Origin: Burkholderia sp. E7m39
GTDB lineage: Bacteria > Pseudomonadota > Gammaproteobacteria > Burkholderiales > Burkholderiaceae
DNA: 64,000 nucleotides
Assembly (NCBI GenBank): GCA_001319865.1
Contig: BBSL01000240.1
Coordinates: 1-64,000 of the forward strand
Reading direction: 5' to 3'
Position 1 is the first letter of the stretch; every line of letters begins with the position of its first letter. The notes beneath the pieces were generated by a model. The model was not told the DNA's origin and ran no database searches. It saw only the letters and a list, made by a program, of their open reading frames with translations. The position numbers and the translations under genes were made by a program. Shown here piece after piece: positions 8,396-15,528 of the stretch.

Positions 8396-8447
8396 CACAC
8401 AAAAATCGGTTGTGTGATCCTTTGAATCAGGTTTTGTATGGTTTTGT
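8396..8447. promoter_or_regulatory. Inverted repeat and 10-bp-phased GTTTTGT repeats before the permease, putative operator
   Basis: CACACAA (8396-8402) and TTGTGTG (8410-8416) form a perfect 7-7-7 dyad. After it GTTTTGT occurs at 8431-8437 and again at 8441-8447, exactly one helical turn apart. The decamer GTTTTGTATG (8431-8440) is the exact complement of 8246-8255 at the mocR start. MocR regulators often bind direct repeats, so this is likely the operator shared by the divergent genes. No clear -10/-35 pair was picked. Confidence 0.5.
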
Positions 8448-8490
8448 TTGTATGGCATTCAACCTCGGTTCGAGCTGGAGGAAATTTCGC

Positions 8491-9942
8491 ATGGCAGAGA
8501 GCAGGACACAGATGGGTGGACCGCGCGAGGCGGCGGGCAGCGCGGCGCCGCGTCTTGGCGTCGCATTGCGTCAGCGGCACGTCACGATGATTTCGCTGGG
8601 CGGCATCATCGGCGCGGGGCTTTTCGTCGGCAGCAGCGCGACGCTCAGCACGGTCGGACCGGCCGCGTGCCTGTCGTATCTCGTGGCGGGCATCGTCGTG
8701 CTGCTGGTCATGCGCATGCTGGGCGAAATGGCGCTCGCGGTGCCGGGCGTCGGCTCGTTCACGGAATACGCGCGCATCGGTCTCGGCGACTGGGCGGGCT
8801 TCACGAGCGGCTGGCTCTACTGGTACTTCTGGGTGATCGTCGTCGCCGTCGAGGCCGTGGCGGGCGCGGCCATCCTGCAGCGCTGGATACCTGCGCCCGT
8901 CTGGATGATCGGGCTCGTGCTGCTGTCGGTGATGACGTTCATCAACCTGATGTCGGTGAAGTCGTACGGCGAATTCGAATTCTGGTTCGCGTCCATCAAG
9001 GTCGCGGCCATCATGGTGTTCATCGCGATCGGCGCCGCGTGGGTGTTCGGCTTCGGCCACACGCACAGCGCGTTGGCCAATCTGACGGCCGCCAAGGGCT
9101 TTTTGCCGTTCGGCGCGATGTCAGTGTTCGCGGCCGTGCCGACTGTGATCTTTGCCGTCGGCGGGGCGGAGATCGCCACCATCGCCGCCGCCGAGTCCGA
9201 CAACCCGGCCAAGAGCGTCGCCGCGATGACGCGCTCGGTGATCCTGCGCGTGATCACCTTCTACGTCGGCTCGATGTTCCTGATTGCCTGCATCGTGCCG
9301 TGGACCAGCATCGTCACGGGACATTCGCCGTTCGTCGCTGCGCTCGAGACGATGCGCGTGCCCGGCTCCGCCGACATCATGAACGCGATCGTGCTGGTGG
9401 CCGTGCTGTCGGCGCTGAATTCGGGGCTGTACGTGTCGTCGCGCATCCTGTTCCGTCTCGCGGGCCGGGGCGATGCGCCGCGCGCGCTGCTGCGCCTCAC
9501 GCCGTCGCGCGTGCCGCGTCTTGCCGTGCTGCTGAGCAGCGTGGTCGGATACGTGGCGATCGTCGCGGCCATCGTGTCGCCGCAGGGCGTGTTCCTGTTC
9601 CTCGTCAACGCGTCAGGCGCCGTGATGCTGCTCGTCTATCTGGCGACGGCGCTCGCGCAGATCCGCATCCGCCGCCGGCTGGCCAGCGACGGCGAACAGC
9701 CCGAGCTGCCGATGTGGCTCTTTCCGTGGCTCTCGTATGCCGTTGTCGCCGCGATCGTCGGCGTGCTGATCGCGATGGGCATGGATGCCGAACTGCGCCC
9801 GCAACTGATGGCGAGCATCGCGAGTCTCGCGTTCGCCTCCGCGGCATGGCTGCTCGCGGCGAAGCGCCGGCCTGCCGACGGCGGCACGCGCACCGGCTAT
9901 CTCGCCGCTGCCGACGGGCGCGTCTTGTCGGGAGAACGTTGA
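8491..9942 (+). CDS. Amino-acid permease of the APC superfamily (GabP/AAT-like)
   Basis: The protein has 483 residues and about 12 transmembrane helices. The first helix carries the substrate-binding unwound motif GGIIGAGLFVGSS, typical of the amino-acid transporter family that includes GabP, AroP and ProY. A conserved segment GGAEIATIAAAESDNPAKS (about 223-241) is also typical. The start at 8491 follows GGAGG at 8477-8481; the frame is open further upstream through the operator, but that part is not protein-like. The stop overlaps the start of the next gene (TGATG), so the two are translationally coupled. Expected role is uptake of an amino acid or GABA-like compound under MocR control. The substrate is not certain. 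Confidence 0.93.
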   Translation: MAESRTQMGGPREAAGSAAPRLGVALRQRHVTMISLGGIIGAGLFVGSSATLSTVGPAACLSYLVAGIVVLLVMRMLGEMALAVPGVGSFTEYARIGLGDWAGFTSGWLYWYFWVIVVAVEAVAGAAILQRWIPAPVWMIGLVLLSVMTFINLMSVKSYGEFEFWFASIKVAAIMVFIAIGAAWVFGFGHTHSALANLTAAKGFLPFGAMSVFAAVPTVIFAVGGAEIATIAAAESDNPAKSVAAMTRSVILRVITFYVGSMFLIACIVPWTSIVTGHSPFVAALETMRVPGSADIMNAIVLVAVLSALNSGLYVSSRILFRLAGRGDAPRALLRLTPSRVPRLAVLLSSVVGYVAIVAAIVSPQGVFLFLVNASGAVMLLVYLATALAQIRIRRRLASDGEQPELPMWLFPWLSYAVVAAIVGVLIAMGMDAELRPQLMASIASLAFASAAWLLAAKRRPADGGTRTGYLAAADGRVLSGER

Positions 9943-11174
9943 TGGCGGAGATCGGCATTGTCGGCGCGGGTTTCATCGGGCTTGCGAGCGCCGGCTGGCT
10001 GATGCGCGACGGGCACCGCGTCACGCTGTTCGATGCGTCGGGCGTCGCCCAGGGCGCGTCGTTCGGCAACGCGGGCACGTTCGCGCCGTATGGCTGCATT
10101 CCCGTGAACAACCCGTCCGTGTTTCGCGATCTGCCGCGTTTCCTGCTGTCGAACGAAAGTCCGTTCCGTTTGCGCTGGAGCTATCTGCCGCATCTGCTGC
10201 CGTGGCTCGCGCGCTTCATGGTCAACTCGACGCAGCGCCGCTACGAAGCGAGCGCCGGCGCGCTCGCCGCGCTGCTCGCGCAGGCGCAGGCGGGCTATGC
10301 GCCGCTGCTCGAAGAACCGGCACTGGCGAAGTACGTGCGGCCGCGCGAGTGCCTGTATCTGTATTCGAGCGGCGCCTCGTTCGAGGCATCGCGCGCTTCG
10401 CTGAGCTTGCGCGAGCGGCTCGGTGTGTCGTTCGACGTCTTGTCGGCGGCGCAGGTTCGCGAACTGGAGCCCGCGCTTGCGCCGATTTTCGAGCGCGGCG
10501 TGCTGTTTAGCGACAGCTGGCACTTCTCCGATCCGCAAGCCTTTCTGCAAACGTTGTACGAACTGCTCGCGGCGCGCGGCGCGACGCTCGAGCGCAAGAA
10601 CGTGACATCGATCGAGCCTTCGGCGCAAGGCGTCACGTTGACGACGGACGACGGCATGCCGCGCCGCTTCGATCACATCGTGGTCGCGACGGGCGCGCGC
10701 TCGGCGAAATTCGCGGCGCAGTGCGGCGACCGCGTGCCGCTCGATACCGAACGCGGCTACCACGTGCGCTACGGCGGCGCGACGCAGTTGATATCGCGCC
10801 CGTGCGGCTGGGCCGAACGCGGCTTCTACATGACGCCGATGGACGACGGCATTCGCGTCGCGGGCACCGTCGAGCTGGGCGGCTTCACCGAGCTGCGCAA
10901 CCGTTCGCTGCTCGACCTGCTGACGTTTTCGTCGAAGCGGGCGTTGCCCGCATTGCAGCAGCCCGACAGCTCGTGGCTGGGCTTTCGGCCCACGCTGCCC
11001 GACGGCGTGCCCGTGCTGGGCCGCGCAAGCGCCAGCGAGCGTGTGATCTACGCATTCGGTCATCAGCATTTGGGGCTGACGCTTGCGGGCGTGAGCGGAC
11101 GCATCGTCGCCGATCTCGTGGCGCGACGTGCGCCGCCGCTCGACCTCGCTCGCTACGCGGCCACGCGGTTCTGA
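9942..11174 (+). CDS. FAD-dependent amino-acid dehydrogenase (DadA/DAO family)
   Basis: The product has 410 residues. The FAD-binding motif GIVGAGFIGLASAGWL is at residues 4-19. The rest follows the DAO fold of D-amino-acid dehydrogenase small subunits, with SFGNAGTFAPYG near 37-48 and a C-terminal FGHQHLGLTLAGVSGRIVADL segment. It probably oxidises a D- or secondary amino acid to the 2-oxo acid plus ammonia, passing electrons to the respiratory chain. The start overlaps the permease stop by one TGATG, so uptake and oxidation are coupled. It may not be the housekeeping dadA, since no alanine racemase gene is nearby. Confidence 0.9.
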   Translation: MAEIGIVGAGFIGLASAGWLMRDGHRVTLFDASGVAQGASFGNAGTFAPYGCIPVNNPSVFRDLPRFLLSNESPFRLRWSYLPHLLPWLARFMVNSTQRRYEASAGALAALLAQAQAGYAPLLEEPALAKYVRPRECLYLYSSGASFEASRASLSLRERLGVSFDVLSAAQVRELEPALAPIFERGVLFSDSWHFSDPQAFLQTLYELLAARGATLERKNVTSIEPSAQGVTLTTDDGMPRRFDHIVVATGARSAKFAAQCGDRVPLDTERGYHVRYGGATQLISRPCGWAERGFYMTPMDDGIRVAGTVELGGFTELRNRSLLDLLTFSSKRALPALQQPDSSWLGFRPTLPDGVPVLGRASASERVIYAFGHQHLGLTLAGVSGRIVADLVARRAPPLDLARYAATRF

Positions 11175-11262
11175 CGTATTCATTCAGACGACTTCGACGC
11201 GTCGCGCATCGGGTCAGTCGGCGGACAAAGCGCGCGACATTTTCTCTCGACAGGAGCGCATC

Positions 11263-12411
11263 ATGAATCGACGTACATGGCTGGTCCGGTTGGCAGTTTG
11301 CGCTCTCGCAGCGCAGGCTTCGTTCGCCTTTGCCGCCGATCCGGAGATCGTCAAGATCGGTTTTGTCGGCCCGCTGACGGGGCCGGTGGCGCGGGTCGGC
11401 AAAGACCTGCAATACGGCGCGCAACTCGCGCTCGACGAGGAGAACGCGAAGCATCCGACTATCGCGGGCAAGCCCGTGAAGTTCGTGCTCGACGTGCAGG
11501 ACGATCAGGCCGATCCGCGCGTGGCCATTCAGGTCGCGCAAAAGCTCGTCGATGACGGCGTGGTCGGCGTGATCGGACACTACAACTCGGGCTGCAGCAT
11601 TCCCGCTTCGGCTGTCTATCACAACGCCAACGTCGCGATGATCACGCCGGGCTCGACCAATCCGCAGCTGACCAAGCAAGGTTTCAAGAACGTGTTCCGC
11701 ACGATGGGGCACGACGGCGTGGGCGGCGTGGTGGCGGGGCATTTCGTCGTCGAGCAGATGAAGGCGAAGCGCATCGCCATCATCGACGATCGCACGGCGT
11801 TCGGCCAGGGCCTCGCCGATGCGTTCGAAAAGGGCGTGAAGGAAGCGAACGGCAATATCGTCGCGCGCGAATTCACGACCGACAAGGCCGTCGATTTGCG
11901 CGGCATTCTCACGTCGATGAAGAGCAAGAACCCCGATGTGATTTTCTTCGGCGGGCTGGACGAGCAGGGCGCGATGCTCGTCAAGCAGATGCGCTCGCTC
12001 GGCATGCAGACGCAGCTGTTCGGCGCGGGCGCGCTGAAGAGCAATGCGTTCCTGCAGATCGCGGGCGCTTCCGGCGAACGCACGCAAGACCTCGAACCCG
12101 GGCCCGCGCTCGACAAGCTGCCCGCCGCGCAGGACTTCGGCAAGCGCTACAAGGCGCGCTTCAACCAGGACGTCGAACTGTACGCGCCGTTTGCGTACGA
12201 TGCGGCGCTCGCGATGATCAAGGCGATTCACGATGCCAACTCGCTCGACCGGCAGAAGATCGTCGATAGCCTCGCGAAGGTCTCGCTGACGGGTGTGACG
12301 GGCAAGATCACGTTCGACCCTTACGGCGATCTGATCAAACCGCCGTACACGCTGTTCGAAGTGCAGCAAGGGCAATGGAAGAGCATCAAGACGGTTGGCG
12401 GCGGCGCGTGA
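11263..12411 (+). CDS. LivK-like periplasmic amino-acid-binding protein
   Basis: The protein has 382 residues with a signal peptide ending at about AFA-AD (residues 20-25). The mature part begins EIVKIGFVGPLTGPVARVG, the usual start of branched-chain amino-acid (HAAT) binding proteins, and has the GVIGHYNSGCSIPAS binding-loop signature. CAGGAG at 11251-11256 precedes the ATG at 11263. It follows the DadA-like gene by 88 bases on the same strand. No livH, livM, livG or livF partner is next to it, so it must share a transporter encoded elsewhere or serve the adjacent permease in some other way. It is closed by a strong hairpin. Confidence 0.93.
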   Translation: MNRRTWLVRLAVCALAAQASFAFAADPEIVKIGFVGPLTGPVARVGKDLQYGAQLALDEENAKHPTIAGKPVKFVLDVQDDQADPRVAIQVAQKLVDDGVVGVIGHYNSGCSIPASAVYHNANVAMITPGSTNPQLTKQGFKNVFRTMGHDGVGGVVAGHFVVEQMKAKRIAIIDDRTAFGQGLADAFEKGVKEANGNIVAREFTTDKAVDLRGILTSMKSKNPDVIFFGGLDEQGAMLVKQMRSLGMQTQLFGAGALKSNAFLQIAGASGERTQDLEPGPALDKLPAAQDFGKRYKARFNQDVELYAPFAYDAALAMIKAIHDANSLDRQKIVDSLAKVSLTGVTGKITFDPYGDLIKPPYTLFEVQQGQWKSIKTVGGGA

Positions 12412-12475
12412 TTCACACGTCTGGCCGGTAGTGGCCGAAGTACTGGAGATTGACTTCGGCAGGGAGAACCCCGAT

Positions 12476-12512
12476 AGCCGCCGCGCACGGTATTCGTCCG
12501 TGCGCGGCGGCT
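12476..12512 (+). terminator. Strong 15-bp hairpin after the binding-protein gene
   Basis: AGCCGCCGCGCACGG (12476-12490) and its exact complement (12498-12512) enclose a 7-base loop, 64 bases after the stop. There is no T run, but a perfect GC-rich 15-bp stem here probably ends or protects the operon transcript. It also separates the operon from the convergent acetyltransferase. Confidence 0.6.
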
Positions 12513-12544
12513 GGACTACGGGCGCGCCTCGCGCGGGCGCGCCG

Positions 12545-13009
12545 TCAAAGATCGAGTTCCAGAAACCGCGTGCCTTCGACCGGATTGAACACGTAGGCGG
12601 AGATGGGCCGGAACCCGAGCGTCGCGTAGAGCTGTTGCGCGGCTTGCATGGTCGGCAGCGTGTCGAGCCGCATTTTCCGGTAGCCCGCTTCTCGCGCGGC
12701 CTGCACGACCGCTTGCGAAAGACGCCTGCCGAGTTGCTGGCCGCGGCCTTCGGGGCGCACATAAAGACGCTTCATTTCGCAGATGTCGTGCTCGAACGGA
12801 CGCAGCGCGACGCTCCCGATTACGCGTCCCGTTTGCCGTGCGAGCAGAATGATGCCGGCGGGCGGCGCGTATTTGCCGGGTAGCGCGGCCAGTTCGTCCT
12901 CGAATGACTGGAAGCTCAGGTCGATGCCGAGGCTGTCAGCGTATTCGCGGAAGATGGCGCGCACGGCATCGAGGTCGTCGGGAAAGCGAGCGGGTTCGAT
13001 TGCAGTCAT
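12545..13009 (-). CDS. GNAT-family N-acetyltransferase
   Basis: The protein has 154 residues from the ATG at 13009 (MTAIEPARFPDDLDAVR). The acetyl-CoA-binding motif is visible as MKRLYVRPEGRGQQLGRRL, followed by YRKMRLDTLPTMQAAQQLY and LGFRPI. Substrate is unknown. The frame is open upstream to 13147, but that extension is Arg-rich and poorly protein-like. No clear ribosome site precedes 13009. The gene lies downstream of the antiporter gene on the same strand, with a gap of 237 bases. Confidence 0.9.
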   Translation of the reverse strand: MTAIEPARFPDDLDAVRAIFREYADSLGIDLSFQSFEDELAALPGKYAPPAGIILLARQTGRVIGSVALRPFEHDICEMKRLYVRPEGRGQQLGRRLSQAVVQAAREAGYRKMRLDTLPTMQAAQQLYATLGFRPISAYVFNPVEGTRFLELDL

Positions 13010-13246
13010 GGTGATGTCGCGGCGCTCGTGCGGCTCGCGAGCAGGAAGTTCGGCACGGTTGCGCTGCGCACGCGTTGCGCATCGCGCACGCGTCGGGCGG
13101 GCGTGTGGGTCTCGTCGTCCCCGAGGTTCGAGCTCAACAGCAGACACTGGATCAACGGATCGGACGGGATGGCGGACACGCTGTCATCCGCCGAAGCGGC
13201 GATAGACGGATTCGGTCACGCAAGACATGTCGATTTCCCTCGTGCC

Positions 13247-15496
13247 TCATTCGGGCAAGATCGCCGCCCGGTAGAACTTTTTCGTGTCCTCATCCGGCTC
13301 GCCGAACCACTTCACAAAGAGTCCGCGATAGGCACCTGACGTGTACATCTTCGTGAGCGACGCGTCGACGAACAGCCGCATGTCCTCGTCGTCGCGCGCG
13401 ACACCGAGCGAAACGGGCACGATGGTGAAGCGGCGCTGCAGGACCACCAGGCTATCCGACGCCGTGCTGCGCTTGACGGCATCCTGCAGGATCTGCCGCT
13501 CCGCAAAGAATACGTTTGTCTTGCGGTCGAGCACGAGCCGCACGCCTTCTTCGTGGTTCGACACGTTCACGACGTGCGCTGTCAGCTTGAACTCGTTGAT
13601 GCGGTCATTGAGCCAGCGCGCCGTGGGCGAATCTTTCACGGCGGAAAACGTCTGCGCATTCAGCAGTTGCGCGGGCGACGCGCGCCAGATCGGGCCGTGC
13701 GGCTCGATATCTCCGCTCAGCAGTTCCCTGAGACCGCGCGGCGCGTCGGTGCGCATCAGCGCACCGACGCCGCCCGGATAGACGGGCACCGAATAGCTGA
13801 TGAACTTGCGTCCCGTCAGCGTTTCAGGGTCGCCGCACAGCAGGTCGATCCGATGATCCTGCAGCGCGCGGTAGCGTTCGTCGGATGAAACCTGGGTCCA
13901 GTTCACCGTCAGCGCGGGCAGGCCCAGTCCATTCTTCACCTGATCCGCGATGCCCTGGCAGATCCCCGCGAGATAGCCGACGGCGCGGCCTTCGTTGTCG
14001 CGGTAGACGAACGGGCTGGCGACATCGACATAGCCGATGTTGATCTTGCCCGACTGCTTGATCCGCGCCAGCGCGCCCGACAGCGCAGTGCTCGCCCCCG
14101 CCGCATGCGCGGGACGCGGAGCGGGCGCACACAGCACGGCAAAGGCAATGATGCTGGCAGCCGCGATGGCGGGCTTGCGCGCCTTCGCGCCGAGCAGCGA
14201 AAGCCGCGGCGCGATGAAGCCGTAGATCACGTAGCCAATCGCCATCACGAGCATGCCGCCGAGCACGGCATCCTTGCCCGACGCATAGAGCGCGTAGACC
14301 GAGTAAGCCATGGCGATCACGGCGACGATGCCGTTGCGGCGGTAGACGGCGGGTTCCGTGCCCGCGTCGCGCATCATCACGAACAGCGCGGACAGCGACA
14401 CGATATACGGCAACACGTTCGTGACGACGGCGAGATTGACGAGCGCGGCGAACTGCTCGGCGAGATTCGGCGATATCGTCGACAGCGCCATCAACGACTG
14501 CACGATGCCCATGATGATCATGCCGGGGATCGGCGCGCCGCTGTGACTGGCTTTGCTGAAGATCGACGGGAACATGTTGCTGTCGGCGGCGTCCTTGGCG
14601 GTCTGCGCGAGCGTGAACTGCCAGCCGAGCAGCGAGCCGACGCACGCCATGGCCGCGAGCGCCATGACGATGGAGCCGATGACCGGGCTGAACATGTGCG
14701 CGAACGCAAGGCCGAACGGGCCCGTCGATTTAGCGAGTTCCGCGTTGGGCACGATGCCCTGGATGGCCGTCGTCGACAGCACATAAATGACGGCCGCGCC
14801 GAGCGTGCCGAACAGGCACGCGAGCGGCACGTCGCGCTTCGGGTTTTCGACGGCCGACGAATTCTGCACGGCCGATTCCATCCCCAGAAACGCCCATAGC
14901 GTGAGCGCAATGCTCGAACCCATGCCGTCGATCAGCCGCAGTCCCTGCGGATTCCATGCGGCCGCAAAGATGTCGGAGCGGAACCAGAACCATCCCGCGA
15001 TCGACATGAACCCGACGGGCAGGATCACGCCCCAGACGGTGACCGAGCCGATGCGCCCCGTCAGCTTGGGACCGCCGAAATTGGCGGCTGTGGTGATCCA
15101 CAGCAACGCGATCACGCCGACGCAGGTGGCGACGGGCGACGACGTCAGCACAGGGAAAAACGCGGCCAGATAGCCGAGCGCCGAACTCGCGACGGCGACG
15201 TTCGCGATCGCCAGCGACAGGAAGTACAGAAAGAACACCTGGAAGTAGCCGGGTTTTCCGTAAGCATCTTCGGCATACGCGGCCATGCCGCCCGCCCGCT
15301 GGTTGAGAATGCCCGCTTGCGCGAAGCCGTAAGCGATGGCCATCGAGCCGAGCGCCGTCACGACCCACGACAGCAGTGAAATGGCGCCGACTTTCGCCAT
15401 ATTGGTTGGCAGCATGATGATGCCGGAGCCCATCATGTTGACGGTCACGATGAACGTCAGTTGCACGACATTCATCTTTTTCGGTTGATCAGCCAT
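13247..15496 (-). CDS. PotE-type ornithine/putrescine antiporter fused to a periplasmic solute-binding domain
   Basis: The product has 749 residues. Residues 1-435 form a 12-helix basic amino-acid/polyamine antiporter of the AdiC/PotE/CadB group, with GSGIIMLPTNMAK in helix 1. Residues 438-468 look like a signal peptide: a basic stretch KARKP, a hydrophobic core about 442-457, then PRPAHAAGA. Residues 470-745 are a type-3 amino-acid-binding protein (SGKINIGYVDVASPFVYRD, then RYRALQDHRIDLLCGDPE). The binding domain would therefore sit in the periplasm, tethered by a 13th segment. AAGGAG precedes the ATG at 15496. The ornithine decarboxylase gene lies 32 bases upstream, so the pair should exchange ornithine for putrescine. 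Family antiporters usually end near 440-475 residues, so the fusion is unusual. Confidence 0.93.
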   Translation of the reverse strand: MADQPKKMNVVQLTFIVTVNMMGSGIIMLPTNMAKVGAISLLSWVVTALGSMAIAYGFAQAGILNQRAGGMAAYAEDAYGKPGYFQVFFLYFLSLAIANVAVASSALGYLAAFFPVLTSSPVATCVGVIALLWITTAANFGGPKLTGRIGSVTVWGVILPVGFMSIAGWFWFRSDIFAAAWNPQGLRLIDGMGSSIALTLWAFLGMESAVQNSSAVENPKRDVPLACLFGTLGAAVIYVLSTTAIQGIVPNAELAKSTGPFGLAFAHMFSPVIGSIVMALAAMACVGSLLGWQFTLAQTAKDAADSNMFPSIFSKASHSGAPIPGMIIMGIVQSLMALSTISPNLAEQFAALVNLAVVTNVLPYIVSLSALFVMMRDAGTEPAVYRRNGIVAVIAMAYSVYALYASGKDAVLGGMLVMAIGYVIYGFIAPRLSLLGAKARKPAIAAASIIAFAVLCAPAPRPAHAAGASTALSGALARIKQSGKINIGYVDVASPFVYRDNEGRAVGYLAGICQGIADQVKNGLGLPALTVNWTQVSSDERYRALQDHRIDLLCGDPETLTGRKFISYSVPVYPGGVGALMRTDAPRGLRELLSGDIEPHGPIWRASPAQLLNAQTFSAVKDSPTARWLNDRINEFKLTAHVVNVSNHEEGVRLVLDRKTNVFFAERQILQDAVKRSTASDSLVVLQRRFTIVPVSLGVARDDEDMRLFVDASLTKMYTSGAYRGLFVKWFGEPDEDTKKFYRAAILPE

Positions 15497-15528
15497 GGCG
15501 CAACTCCTTGGTGGCTTTGTCTTGTCGC

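Noticed and set aside
8448-9941. N-terminal extension of the DadA-like frame across the permease gene
   Set aside because: The frame is open by chance; the FAD motif and family N-terminus begin at 9942.
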